A DNA stretch of 64,000 bases from Desulfotomaculum nigrificans DSM 574 (GCF_000189755.2 NZ_KI912183.1:1118257-1182256); one strand, 5' to 3'; positions 9,117 to 17,828 are shown, counted from the first letter of the stretch. Program-made: numbers and translations. The notes: generated by a model not told the origin, from the sequence alone.

Positions 9117-9866
9117 GTGAAATTCAAAGATCAAATTGTAGGATTACCTGTTTTAAGTATTGCCGAAGTAGTTACTCTGGGAAAGGTTGAGGATGTGGTA
9201 ATTAACCCGGACAACGGAGTAGTAGAGTACTTAGTTGTGGAGCCCGAAGCATGGTATAAAGAACACCGATTGATTTCCTTTCGGGATGTAGCCGGTATCG
9301 GTGAAGATGCTGTAACCACTGAAATAAAGGCCAATGTGGTAGACATAACCTCCGTTCCCGCCGCTCTGGACCTACTCCAGAAGGATGTTCAGGTGGTAGG
9401 TTCCCGGGTCATGACCAGAAAAGGTAAGATCAACGGTTCCATTGATGAAATGGTGATTGATGAAGAAACAGGTAAAATTACCGCCTGCCGCTGGGTAGCG
9501 GGAGATCACCAAAAGACCGGCTTAATTCCTGCCAATATGGTGATTACCTTTGGTAAAGGTATGCTCGTGGTGGAAGATAATTTTGAGTCTGCCCTGGTGG
9601 ATGAGGCTTCTGAAATTAAGACCGATCTAATTAGCGACCCTGCTGTGGTAAAACATGAAACACCTACTGTAATTAATGAGGATCCGTTACAATTCTTTGA
9701 AGATCAACAAAAGCAATATTTAATTGGTCGTACCGTCACCACCGATATTCTCACCGATGATGGGGATATCATTGCTGCGAAGGGTGACAAAGTAACCCAG
9801 GAAATGGTGGACAAGGCTGTGGCAGCTGACAAATTCGTGGAGTTAACCCTGAATACCCGTGAATAA
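9117..9866 (+). CDS. PRC-barrel domain protein
   Basis: 249 residues with two PRC-barrel-like modules. The first is KDQIVGLPVLSIAEVVTLGKVEDVVINPDNGVVE-type and the second begins near residue 95 (DVQVVGSRVMTRKGKINGSIDEMVID). Such barrels occur in RimM, photosynthetic reaction centres and sporulation YlmC/YmxH proteins and mediate protein contacts. A C-terminal segment (GRTVTTDILTDDGDIIAAKGDKVTQEMVDKA) looks like a further small beta-rich domain. Start is GTG 9117 with AAGGAG at 8 nt; an ATG at 9112 is followed at once by a stop. Its 3' end overlaps the VanW gene by 8 bp, indicating translational coupling. Confidence 0.85.
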   Translation: MKFKDQIVGLPVLSIAEVVTLGKVEDVVINPDNGVVEYLVVEPEAWYKEHRLISFRDVAGIGEDAVTTEIKANVVDITSVPAALDLLQKDVQVVGSRVMTRKGKINGSIDEMVIDEETGKITACRWVAGDHQKTGLIPANMVITFGKGMLVVEDNFESALVDEASEIKTDLISDPAVVKHETPTVINEDPLQFFEDQQKQYLIGRTVTTDILTDDGDIIAAKGDKVTQEMVDKAVAADKFVELTLNTRE

Positions 9867-11226
9867 AATACGGCTAACCTCGTTGCTTACCCTAGCCCTG
9901 GGTATTCAATTATTGGTTAGTATCAGCCTGTCCAGCGCTGCATTGAAATTTTATTACCAGGGATCAGTTTTACCAGGTCTTACGGTGCAAGGCATTGATA
10001 TCGGGGGGCTCAAATATCATCAGGCGGTGGAAAAACTTAAACAAGAATTACCTTGGCCCAGCCCGGAAAGCCTGCTGGTATTAGTTGGTCCCCAGGGCCA
10101 GACCACCAATATCAGTTACGCCGATATTCAATATCGGCCTGATTACGAAACTACAGTTACGGAAGCATTAAAACAAAGCAGCAAGATTGCCGCCTGGACC
10201 AATTTAAATGGCTTGTTTAGGACCATTAACACCGGATATGAACAGCCCCTGAGAACTAAGTTTAATCAGGCAGCTTTTAACAGCATCCTAAATGACCTGG
10301 CAGTCAAATATAACCAACCGGCTCGGGATGCCCAGCTGGTTGTTAATGGCAATAATATTACTATATTTCAAGATATTAAGGGAATTCAGCTGGACAATCA
10401 AAGGACTATGCTTGAGTTGGCCAGATTACCACTAAACCGGCACCGACTGGAGCTGAAATTTAAAACTGTCGAACCTGCTGTCAAGGCAGAGGACTTCAAA
10501 GGAATTAACTCCCGGGTTGCTATCTTTGTGACCCAGTTTGATCCAACTAAAATTGATCGAACTTATAATATTAAGTTAGCCAGTAGATTAATTAATAACG
10601 TACTGGTTAAGCCCGGCCAAATCTTTTCCTTGGATAAGACCCTGGGACCGCGCAAACCAGAAAATGGTTACCGTCCGGCACCTGTTATCGTTAATAATAA
10701 ATTGGTCCCGGATTATGGTGGTGGGGTCTGCCAGGTTGCCACAACCCTGTATAACGCCGTATTATTAGCAGGTTTAACGGTGATTGAAAGAAGTCCCCAC
10801 TCCATGCCGGTACCCTATGCCCCGGTAGGTAAGGATGCTACCATCGCCGGAGACCTTATTGATTTTAAATTTTTAAACAGTACCCCTTACCCTATCCTCA
10901 TCACCAGCCAGGTACATCAGGGGAAACTTTTAGTCAGTATTTTCGGCCACCGGGAGGGGGCGGCGGCCAGATTAATTAAAATCGAAACGGAACGTGACAT
11001 CATCAAATCTGCCAGTAAATATGTGGAAGACACCACTTTAAGCCCGGGGCAGGTGGTGGTCCGCCAACCAGGACGAGACGGCTATACTCTAAAAACCTAC
11101 GAAGTTATATTAGAAAATGATAAAGAAATTTCCCGTCGGCTTATTTCGCAAAATTCTGTGCAGCCGGAACCGGAGGTAATCGCCGTAGGACCAAAAGTTC
11201 GCAACAAAGGGGCGGTTGCCAAGTAA
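9859..11226 (+). CDS. VanW family envelope protein
   Basis: 455 residues. An N-terminal signal/membrane segment precedes a peptidoglycan-binding-4-type region (VLPGLTVQGIDIGGLKYHQAVEKL). The VanW domain is marked by PGQIFSLDKTLGPRKPENGY and by DYGGGVCQVATTLYNAVLLAG. The C-terminal 70 residues look like a G5 domain (YVEDTTLSPGQVVVRQPGRDGY). VanW proteins are widespread in Firmicutes, are found in some vancomycin-resistance clusters, and have no established catalytic role. Start is GTG overlapping the previous stop. No vanA-type ligase is present, so this should not be taken as a resistance gene. Confidence 0.88.
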   Translation: MNKIRLTSLLTLALGIQLLVSISLSSAALKFYYQGSVLPGLTVQGIDIGGLKYHQAVEKLKQELPWPSPESLLVLVGPQGQTTNISYADIQYRPDYETTVTEALKQSSKIAAWTNLNGLFRTINTGYEQPLRTKFNQAAFNSILNDLAVKYNQPARDAQLVVNGNNITIFQDIKGIQLDNQRTMLELARLPLNRHRLELKFKTVEPAVKAEDFKGINSRVAIFVTQFDPTKIDRTYNIKLASRLINNVLVKPGQIFSLDKTLGPRKPENGYRPAPVIVNNKLVPDYGGGVCQVATTLYNAVLLAGLTVIERSPHSMPVPYAPVGKDATIAGDLIDFKFLNSTPYPILITSQVHQGKLLVSIFGHREGAAARLIKIETERDIIKSASKYVEDTTLSPGQVVVRQPGRDGYTLKTYEVILENDKEISRRLISQNSVQPEPEVIAVGPKVRNKGAVAK

Positions 11227-11228
11227 AA

Positions 11229-11260
11229 GGCACCACTGGTTTAAGTGGTGCCTCTCTGTT
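11229..11260 (+). terminator. Terminator after the VanW gene
   Basis: GGCACCAC and GTGGTGCC form an 8-bp stem followed by TCTCTGTT. The T tract is weak. It sits between convergent genes. Confidence 0.65.
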
Positions 11261-11267
11261 AAGTAAG

Positions 11268-11507
11268 TTAAATATTAATCTTGGACAAAATCTCATCATT
11301 CTCCGGGAAACGACCCTGCTCCTTTTTAGAGAAGATCAATTTCCCATTTACCTTCACTTCAAAAACACCGCCGCTGGAAGGTAGCAATTCCAAAGACGAA
11401 ACTTTATTCTTGTAGGCCCGCAGTAATGTTTCAGTCAGACCGACTGCTTTGGGTAAATAACCTCAGGCGGTGCAATACTCAATGGAAATTTTCATGTTTT
11501 CTGCCAT
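11268..11507 (-). CDS. SelW/Rdx-family selenoprotein (in-frame UGA = selenocysteine)
   Basis: 79 residues if TGA at 11463-11465 is read as selenocysteine (residue 15). The redox motif is Y-C-T-A-U-G-Y, matching the CxxU of SelW, and the frame continues with FEVKVNGKLIFSKK, the conserved GFFEV-x-V-x-GKLI-x-SKK block of the family. Conservation on both sides of the UGA argues against a pseudogene. A bSECIS-like hairpin follows the UGA at the expected distance. The start is ATG behind AGGAGG. The gene follows moaD of the AOR operon by 60 bp with no clear terminator between. Rdx proteins are thioredoxin-fold thiol redox proteins; the partner is unknown. Confidence 0.9.
11432..11446 (-). promoter_or_regulatory. 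bSECIS-like hairpin of the SelW-like gene
   Basis: On the minus strand CAGTC-GGTCT-GACTG begins 16 nt after the UGA. The loop starts with GG, as required in bacterial SECIS elements (a G within the first two loop bases). Confidence 0.75.
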
Positions 11508-11567
11508 TTCATTTCCTCCTTTATTGACCTTCTTATTTTGTCGCATTTTTTATCCACTAAACCGTGG

Positions 11568-11864
11568 TTAACCCCCGGTGACCGGGGTAACCACGGTTAA
11601 ACAATTACCATTATGCACCATTTTATCTTGATCATCCGGAATCCGCAAAGCCATGCCCGGCGCCCCTGGTTCAGGGGACAAAACTAAAGTTTGTCGGTCC
11701 ACTTCTTTAAAGACCGGGTCAGGTAGCAATTCCTCTAAATGCTGCAGCACCCTGGCCACTGTGACGGGTTGGGAAAATTCCAGTATATCCCCCCGCCGCC
11801 CGGACAGCAGGCGGACGACACCCAGGTAACGAATAAAAACCCTGATCCGGTCGGGTTTATCCAT
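11568..11864 (-). CDS. MoaD/ThiS-like sulfur carrier, AOR-associated
   Basis: 98 residues with a beta-grasp fold pattern (VFIRYLGVVRLLSGRRGDILEFSQ) and a C-terminal Gly-Gly after VTPVT, the feature used to carry thiocarboxylate. MoaD proteins donate sulfur to the dithiolene of molybdopterin. Its start overlaps the AOR stop by 8 bp, so it is probably a dedicated carrier for tungsto-pterin synthesis for this enzyme or an accessory subunit; similar small proteins accompany AOR genes elsewhere. Confidence 0.85.
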   Translation of the reverse strand: MDKPDRIRVFIRYLGVVRLLSGRRGDILEFSQPVTVARVLQHLEELLPDPVFKEVDRQTLVLSPEPGAPGMALRIPDDQDKMVHNGNCLTVVTPVTGG

Positions 11865-13761
11865 TAATTAACCCCCGCTCCTCCAATTCATCAGCTTCTT
11901 TGGTCAGGCCCAGTTGACGCAATTTGGTGCCGGTGGGCCGCCCGGTATTAATATCCCAACCCCTGGCCTGATAATATTCATCCAACATGGGTTCCAGTTC
12001 CACAACGCTACCGGCAGAGGGACCGGAGTCAGCAGGCAATGGCTCATGGGTAAATCGTTTGGGCAGGGTATCATCCTGTCTGGATAGACCTTCTCTCACG
12101 TTAAAGGCCCGTTCCAGGTTGACCACTCGTTCACAAATGGCCTGTACCTCATCGCCGTCAATATCCCAACCGGCCACTGCCCGCATCAACTGAGCTGCTA
12201 ACCGGAAATCTATGATTTCCATATTGACGATGGTATTTTTGCAGGCCTCCAGGCAGTCGGACAGGGCAGACCACTCTTCATAGTGCTTAACTACCCGCCC
12301 CTTGCCTTTATACTTCAAGCGGAAGGCGGCATCCGGGTGGCCGTACAACCTCTCACCCGCTGCCGCATCCTCACTGAATTCAAAGGAAGGCTCCGAACGC
12401 AGGTGATCGCCACCCCGGCTGGCCACCGCAAAGCCCAGGGCGTAGGCCTTTAAGCCTCTGGGGTCCGCCTGGAATAATTCCAGCCCCTTAACATGCAAAG
12501 CCAGTTCCTCAGAACCACGGCCAATCAAGCGGGCGGCCGCCCTGACCCCATCGGCTAGAATATTACCAAAGCCCTCCCGGGTATTGATTTTATTAATCAG
12601 GGTTAGCACGGTATCCACGTTACCCCAGGACAAATCCAGCCCGTCTGCTTCGGAACGAGAAATAATGCCCTTTTCATACAGCTCCATGGCAAAGGATATC
12701 ACTTCTGAGGTGGAAATAACATCCAGGCCGTAACGGTTGCATAAATCTACCGCTTTTAAGGCAGCAGCCAAATCCGTCACTCCCACCCGGGAGCTAAAGC
12801 CGGCCAATCCTTCAAATTCCGGCCCTTCGCTTTTTAGTCCGGCAAAGGGGCCATCAGTTACCGCAAAGAAACGGCTGCAGGGAATGGTGCAGGCAAAGCA
12901 GGATTTAGATTTTAACTTGTAGGTCTCAGCCAGGGCCTCACCGCTAACCTCTTCAGCTTTGTGAAAACGCCCGGTTTGGAAATGGCGGGTGGCCAAACAA
13001 CCGGCTTCGTTCAGGGCATGCACCAGTTTGGTGGTACCCATCAAGGCCCGGGCAGGATATTCCCGGTGCTCATAAATGGCCCGGTCAATATCCTTAAGCA
13101 ACCGGTCAAATTCATCCGGGTCTGCCACCTGCACCGGGTTGGTCCCCCTAACGGCAATGGCCTTAAGATTTTTGGCGCCCATCACCGTGCCCATACCGGT
13201 CCTGGCCGCCGCCCGAACCAAGTTGGTAAACACTCCGGCGAAGCGTACGCCGTTTTCGGCTGCCGTACCAATGGCGGCCACCTGCACCCTGGGGTCCCCC
13301 AGTTCATTGAGTATAGCTGCCTGGGTCTGCCATATATCTAACCCCCAGAGGTGCTCTGCCGGTTTTAAAGCCACAGTATCATTATGAATAAACAGGTACA
13401 CCGGTTTAGGGGCTTTACCTTCAATGATAATTTGATCGTAACCGGCAAACTTGATCTCCGGGGCAAAAAAACCGCCGGCGTTGGAGTCACCCAGGATACC
13501 GGTTTGCGGTGACTTGGCGCTAATATTAAATCTGGCCGCCCCCGGAAACATGGTTCCCACCAGCGGGCCGACACCAATAAACAATTTATTTTCCGGACTT
13601 AAACCGTCCAGTTGGGGCGAAATTTCATCATATAACCGGCGCATATTAAAACCCCGGCCACCTAAATAACCTCTCGCCAGATCCTGCTCCAGCGGTTCAA
13701 CGGTAAATTTGCCGGTGGTTAAGTTCACTCTTAATACTCTGCCGCCATATCCACAGGTCAT
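11857..13761 (-). CDS. aor: Tungsten-containing aldehyde:ferredoxin oxidoreductase
   Basis: 634 residues, full length for the AOR family. These enzymes oxidise aldehydes to acids with reduction of ferredoxin, using a tungsten bis-pterin and one [4Fe-4S] cluster. The N-terminal GGRGFNMRRL pterin signature is at residues 34-43. Cluster cysteines are C288, C291 and C295 in CFACTIPC, the same numbering as in the Pyrococcus enzyme, and a fourth lies in DCLEAC (C503 or C507). Start ATG at 13761 follows the ferredoxin gene by 15 bp. Tungsten rather than molybdenum is inferred from the family and from tupA in this window. Confidence 0.95.
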   Translation of the reverse strand: MTCGYGGRVLRVNLTTGKFTVEPLEQDLARGYLGGRGFNMRRLYDEISPQLDGLSPENKLFIGVGPLVGTMFPGAARFNISAKSPQTGILGDSNAGGFFAPEIKFAGYDQIIIEGKAPKPVYLFIHNDTVALKPAEHLWGLDIWQTQAAILNELGDPRVQVAAIGTAAENGVRFAGVFTNLVRAAARTGMGTVMGAKNLKAIAVRGTNPVQVADPDEFDRLLKDIDRAIYEHREYPARALMGTTKLVHALNEAGCLATRHFQTGRFHKAEEVSGEALAETYKLKSKSCFACTIPCSRFFAVTDGPFAGLKSEGPEFEGLAGFSSRVGVTDLAAALKAVDLCNRYGLDVISTSEVISFAMELYEKGIISRSEADGLDLSWGNVDTVLTLINKINTREGFGNILADGVRAAARLIGRGSEELALHVKGLELFQADPRGLKAYALGFAVASRGGDHLRSEPSFEFSEDAAAGERLYGHPDAAFRLKYKGKGRVVKHYEEWSALSDCLEACKNTIVNMEIIDFRLAAQLMRAVAGWDIDGDEVQAICERVVNLERAFNVREGLSRQDDTLPKRFTHEPLPADSGPSAGSVVELEPMLDEYYQARGWDINTGRPTGTKLRQLGLTKEADELEERGLING

Positions 13762-13776
13762 CTCTGCCGGCCTCCT

Positions 13777-14559
13777 CTACTTCATAGCCGCCCTGGCGCC
13801 ACCCTTAAGGGGTGCCTCACCGGCCCGGCCAAAACGTAAAGCACCAGTCGCACAACGGTCCACACACTTGGGATCACCGCCGCATAAATCACAAATCAAA
13901 GGTTTGCCATCTTTAAAATGAATGGAGCCAAAGGGACAGGCCTCGGCGCAGGCTCCGCAGCCCTGGCAAATCTCAGGTTTAAGCTGCACCGCATGGGTCT
14001 CCGGATGGCGCTCCAGGGCACCAACGGGGCAAGCCTGCACACAGCGGGCGTTGCCGCACTGGCGGCACACCAGGGGACGATCCAGGCCGTTGGGTTCGTC
14101 TTTACTAACCCGAACCCGGGACTCTGTTTCGGAAAACATACCGGTTTTATGAAAACTACAAGCCAATTCACAGGAACGGCATCCTGAGCATACTTTTTCG
14201 TTAACTAGCATGCGAGGAAAAGGCTTGTCTTCCTTGGGATTAATTCCTTGATCGGCACAGGCAGGGGAAACGCTATCTCCCACAGGTATCCGTTCGATAC
14301 GGTAAATTACCATACCGTTAGGATCAGGGCAGCACATATGCTGCGTACTGGGTAGCCAGTCATTAGTCTCAGCTATCTTTCTCTGCTTGGCGGGAAACAT
14401 GGGCAGCATGGCTGCGAGGGCCCACATGCAAATGTGCTTACCATCGGGGATAATAATTCTCCCACCCTTAACCTCAAAATAATCTCCGGGCCGCATGGGT
14501 AAATCACAAAACCCACGGACCTCCTCAACTACAACACGTAAATCGTACACTCTGGCCAC
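13777..14559 (-). CDS. TIGR04076-domain / multi-[4Fe-4S] ferredoxin fusion, AOR electron partner
   Basis: 260 residues. Residues 1-95 match the TIGR04076 type (RPGDYFEVKGG, CMWALAAMLP, CPDPNGMVIYRI). From about residue 118 a four-cluster HycB/AOR-type iron-sulfur domain follows: CSGCRSCELAC, CRQCGNARCVQACP, CQGCGACAEACP and CDLCGGDPKCVDRC. It lies directly upstream of AOR and most likely takes or delivers its electrons. TIGR04076 proteins are usually small and free-standing, so the fusion is notable. The C-terminal tail is Ala/Gly/Lys-rich. Confidence 0.88.
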   Translation of the reverse strand: MARVYDLRVVVEEVRGFCDLPMRPGDYFEVKGGRIIIPDGKHICMWALAAMLPMFPAKQRKIAETNDWLPSTQHMCCPDPNGMVIYRIERIPVGDSVSPACADQGINPKEDKPFPRMLVNEKVCSGCRSCELACSFHKTGMFSETESRVRVSKDEPNGLDRPLVCRQCGNARCVQACPVGALERHPETHAVQLKPEICQGCGACAEACPFGSIHFKDGKPLICDLCGGDPKCVDRCATGALRFGRAGEAPLKGGARAAMK

Positions 14560-14759
14560 TCCTTAATCCTAAAATTTTATAACGGTATGCTCATTAAAGA
14601 TACCTCTGCGTATAATGTTAACGGAAATCAATGACTATTGTAAACGTAAAATTTTTCTGGTATTATTCTTTATGAGCAGAAATTTTCTATTATACGTCTA
14701 ATCATGTCCAATAATTTAAAAGCCAGGAGTTAGTTGAGACTTCATGACAACCAAATAAG

Positions 14760-14809
14760 TTGAGAGGAGTTGAGATTAGCGGAGATCAGCTGAGGGGAGC
14801 TTAGCTAGG
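14760..14809 (+). repeat. Five 10-bp tandem imperfect repeats
   Basis: TTGAGAGGAG, TTGAGATTAG, CGGAGATCAG, CTGAGGGGAG, CTTAGCTAGG run without gaps in the leader of the permease gene. The rest of 14560-14759 shows no gene. Confidence 0.6.
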
Positions 14810-14814
14810 TGCTT

Positions 14815-14841
14815 CCGCCAGTAGGGCGGTATTTTTATTTT
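14815..14841 (+). terminator. Possible leader terminator before the permease
   Basis: CCGCC-AGTAG-GGCGG followed by TATTTTTATTTT lies 22 bp before the permease start. Placement suggests attenuation, or a terminator insulating the gene. Confidence 0.55.
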
Positions 14842-14863
14842 AAGATGAGAGGAGCCGAGTTCT

Positions 14864-16270
14864 GTGACCAAATCTGATATAGTGGCCAGAGAAAAAGGAT
14901 TGCTGAGAGATTTGTCCCAAGGCCAATTAACTATGATTGCCCTTGGTAGTGCCATTGGTACCGGACTTTTTTTAGGTAGCGGCTTTGCCGTTAGCCTGGC
15001 TGGACCGGCAGTAATTTTAAGTTATGTGGTGGCTGCCATTGTGGCCCTAATTATGATGGGCTGCCTGTCAGAGATGGCGGTGGCTCACCCGGCAGCCGGA
15101 TCCTTCGGAGCCTACGCTGAGATGTACATTGGGCCATTCGCTGGTTGGTCAGTTCGTTACACCTATTGGGCCTGCCAGGTAATTGCGGTGGGCGGTGAAG
15201 TGGTAGCTGCCGCCATTTATATGCAGTATTGGTTCCCCAACATTCCCAGTTGGATCTGGATGGTAGCCTTCGCAGCCCTGATGGTGTATATTAATGCCAG
15301 TTCGGTATCCAATTTTGGTACCTTTGAATACTGGTTCTCCATGATTAAGGTTAGCGCCATTGTCTTCTTTATTATTACCGGTGTGGCTGTTGTCTTTGGT
15401 ATAGGCACTGAACCTATTGGCGTAGCCAATTTAACTAAAGAAGGTGGCTTTTTCCCCAAAGGCTTAAGCGGCGTTTGGATGGGTGTTGTGATGGCCATCT
15501 TTAGCTTTATTGGAGTTGAAGTGGTGGCTGTTACCTCCGGGGAAGCTAAGCACCCGGAAGTGGCCATTCCCAAAGCCATGCGCACCATGGTACTACGGTT
15601 AATTATTTTTTACCTGTTTAGTTTGACCATCATGCTTTGTGTGGTTCCCTGGACCCAGGCCGGTGGTAAAGTAAGCCCCTTTGTTCAGGTATTTTCCGCT
15701 GTAGGGATTCCCTACGCAGCCGGCATTATGAACTTTGTAGTGTTGACTGCGGCTCTGTCCAGTATGAACGCTAACTTATACTTGACATCCCGGATGATGT
15801 TCTCCCTGGCCCGTGGTAATTATGCTCCTCGGGTTTTAGGTAAGCTGAGTAAAAGGGGTACACCTGTCAACGCCCTGCTGGCTTCCACCGGGGGAATTGC
15901 CCTGGCTGTATTGCTGCAGACCCTGGGCAATGAAAGTGCTTATCTTTACACCTTTGGTATTGCCCTATTCGGAGCGTTGTTTGTATGGAGCATGATTATT
16001 GTTACCTTCTTCCGTTTCCGGGCCAGCCGGATCCGGGAAGGAGCTAAACCACTACCGACCCGCATGCCCCTGCATCCGGTTTTACCCGGCATTGGCCTGG
16101 TGCTGCTGGTATCTATTATGGTCACCTTCTATTTTCATGAATTCTTCCGGGTTGGTGTCTATAGCGGTATCGGTTGGCTTATTCTGATGTATATCTCTTA
16201 TCTGGCCTTTGGACGTAGAAATTACGCCGCTACAGACAAACAAGTATTAATAGATACTAACAATGCCTAA
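14864..16270 (+). CDS. APC-superfamily amino acid permease
   Basis: 468 residues with about twelve hydrophobic segments. The amino-acid-binding signature in TM1 is IALGSAIGTGLFLGSGFAV (about residues 26-44), and the GABA/aromatic amino-acid permease family pattern continues with AGPAVILSYVVAAIVALIMM and SEMAVAHPAAGSFGAYAEMY. The family moves amino acids with protons. Substrate cannot be named from sequence. Start is GTG behind GAGAGGAG. No degradation gene adjoins it. Confidence 0.9.
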   Translation: MTKSDIVAREKGLLRDLSQGQLTMIALGSAIGTGLFLGSGFAVSLAGPAVILSYVVAAIVALIMMGCLSEMAVAHPAAGSFGAYAEMYIGPFAGWSVRYTYWACQVIAVGGEVVAAAIYMQYWFPNIPSWIWMVAFAALMVYINASSVSNFGTFEYWFSMIKVSAIVFFIITGVAVVFGIGTEPIGVANLTKEGGFFPKGLSGVWMGVVMAIFSFIGVEVVAVTSGEAKHPEVAIPKAMRTMVLRLIIFYLFSLTIMLCVVPWTQAGGKVSPFVQVFSAVGIPYAAGIMNFVVLTAALSSMNANLYLTSRMMFSLARGNYAPRVLGKLSKRGTPVNALLASTGGIALAVLLQTLGNESAYLYTFGIALFGALFVWSMIIVTFFRFRASRIREGAKPLPTRMPLHPVLPGIGLVLLVSIMVTFYFHEFFRVGVYSGIGWLILMYISYLAFGRRNYAATDKQVLIDTNNA

Positions 16271-16280
16271 GCATATTGTT

Positions 16281-16310
16281 AAACCCGAGGTTAGCCTCGG
16301 GTTTAATTTT
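16281..16310. terminator. Bidirectional terminator
   Basis: AAACCCGAGG-TTAG-CCTCGGGTTT has a 10-bp perfect stem with AATTTTT on the plus side. It separates two convergent genes. Confidence 0.85.
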
Positions 16311-16317
16311 TAGGTTA

Positions 16318-17202
16318 TTATTTAGTGGCCGGTTTACTATGCCCGTGAATGGCTTTCTTCTTAAACCTACCCCCATGTACGTCATGAACTTCTTCAATAG
16401 CAATAAAGGCTTCCGGATCAATATCCAAAACAATACCTCTTAACTTTGCCACTTCCAGCCTGGTTACCACACAATAAAGTACCTCTTTATCTTCCTGGGT
16501 ATACCCTCCCTTAGCATACAGATGGGTAACCCCCCGGCCCAGTCGATGCAAAATAGTATCAGATATTTCTTCAGCTTTATCGGAGATAATCATCACTGAC
16601 TTTGATTCCTCTAATCCCTGGATGACGATATCGATGGTTTTATAAGCCACAAAATAGGTAATTAAAGAATACATGGCCCTTTCCCAACCAAACACAAAAC
16701 CGGCGCTGCCCAAAATAAAAATGTTAAAAAACATTACCACTTCGCCCACAGAAAAGCTTAATTTGGGACCTAAAATCAGAGCGGTAATTTCTGTCCCATC
16801 CAGTGACCCACCGTAGCGTAGGATTAGACCAACTCCAATGCCCAGGACAATGCCGCCAAATACAGTGGCCAGCAATAAATCGTTAGTAAAGCCCGGAACA
16901 GGGTGTAAAATAGTGGTGAAATAAGACAGCGCTGATACTGCATAAAGAGTCGACAGGGTAAAGGTTTTACCAATGTGTAGATAACCCAACACCAGGAAGG
17001 GTAGGTTTAATCCTATAATAAACAGTGATAGAGGCAATTTAGATAAATAACTGGCCATAATGGAAATACCAATGATGCCGCCGTCTACCAATTGGTTGGG
17101 TATTAAAAATAACTCTAGCCCGGCGGCCGCAACCAGGGCGCCAAGGGTAAGAAAAATGGTCCTTTTTATAATTCTGGCTATGGTTTGTTTAGCCAATGTC
17201 AT
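16318..17202 (-). CDS. YitT family membrane protein (DUF161/DUF2179)
   Basis: 294 residues. Five or six membrane segments (LTLGALVAAAGLELFLIPNQ, then NQLVDGGIIGIS) form the YitT domain, and the last 80 residues are the cytoplasmic DUF2179 domain (KSVMIISDKAEEISDTILHRLGRGVTHL...GGY). Function of the family is not established; transport roles have been proposed. The frame is open to a GTG at 17289, but ATG at 17202, with AAGGGGGC just upstream, gives the usual family N-terminus. Confidence 0.88.
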   Translation of the reverse strand: MTLAKQTIARIIKRTIFLTLGALVAAAGLELFLIPNQLVDGGIIGISIMASYLSKLPLSLFIIGLNLPFLVLGYLHIGKTFTLSTLYAVSALSYFTTILHPVPGFTNDLLLATVFGGIVLGIGVGLILRYGGSLDGTEITALILGPKLSFSVGEVVMFFNIFILGSAGFVFGWERAMYSLITYFVAYKTIDIVIQGLEESKSVMIISDKAEEISDTILHRLGRGVTHLYAKGGYTQEDKEVLYCVVTRLEVAKLRGIVLDIDPEAFIAIEEVHDVHGGRFKKKAIHGHSKPATK

Positions 17203-17456
17203 CGCCCCCTTATATGATTGATCTATAAATTTTAGGGGTAACCGATTTGAGCCGGTTACCCCCCTTTGATAACCAAAATCCGTTGCCACCTTTAAAAAGG
17301 TTTAATCCTAAAAAGATAATTATATATATATTATAGTATATCAGACTCAACAGTTATGTTCAATAACCCGATTCTATCTTTTTGCCAGTATTCCCAATAT
17401 GCTTCCGGCCACTAGCTACTACTGACGACTTGATCCTTTTCCGTACAAAATTGGCC

Positions 17457-17491
17457 ATACAAAACCTCACCCAATGGGTGAGGTTTTGTAT
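17457..17491 (-). terminator. Terminator of the AprBA-like operon
   Basis: ATACAAAACCTCACCC pairs perfectly with GGGTGAGGTTTTGTAT around three bases. The 16-bp stem sits just past the ferredoxin-like gene; its T content lies within the stem itself. Confidence 0.75.
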
Positions 17492-17500
17492 CATTGTTCA

Positions 17501-17809
17501 CTATTTGTTACGAGTTCTTACAATAAATTTTTCTACATTTCCATTTATATCAATACAGGTCCATTCAATTTCTTTTTCTTTCTTCTTGGGGATCAACTTG
17601 GCCGGATAATATCCCAGCTGGTAAGGTATTCTGGTTTCTATAGCACCTGTGGGGCAATCTTTAACACAGGCCATGCAGTCCCAGCAGTCCCGCTTAGAGC
17701 GGCAGAAGGCAGTATTAGTGGCCTCATCAATCTCCATTAAATCACCGGGGCAAATTTCTTCGCAATTACCACAACCAATGCATTTTTCTTTGTCTACTAC
17801 TGGTGGCAT
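17501..17809 (-). CDS. AprB-like two-[4Fe-4S] iron-sulfur subunit
   Basis: 102 residues. Two ferredoxin motifs, CIGCGNCEEICPGDLM and CWDCMACVKDCPTGAI, with a C-terminal strand region (EKEIEWTCIDINGNVEKFIV) that parallels the tail of APS reductase beta subunits. It is shorter than classical AprB (about 150 residues). It lies 19 bp after the flavoprotein gene and is probably its electron-transfer subunit. Whether the pair reduces adenylylsulfate or another sulfur compound is open. Confidence 0.8.
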   Translation of the reverse strand: MPPVVDKEKCIGCGNCEEICPGDLMEIDEATNTAFCRSKRDCWDCMACVKDCPTGAIETRIPYQLGYYPAKLIPKKKEKEIEWTCIDINGNVEKFIVRTRNK

Positions 17810-17828
17810 AATATCTAACCTCCCGTTC

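Noticed and set aside
9859-11226. Vancomycin resistance locus
   Set aside because: VanW proteins are common in Firmicutes and no vanA/vanB ligase, vanH, vanX or VanRS genes are present.
14700-14863. T-box leader for the amino acid permease
   Set aside because: No GGTGG-type antiterminator bulge or specifier-loop pattern was found; only short repeats and a small terminator.
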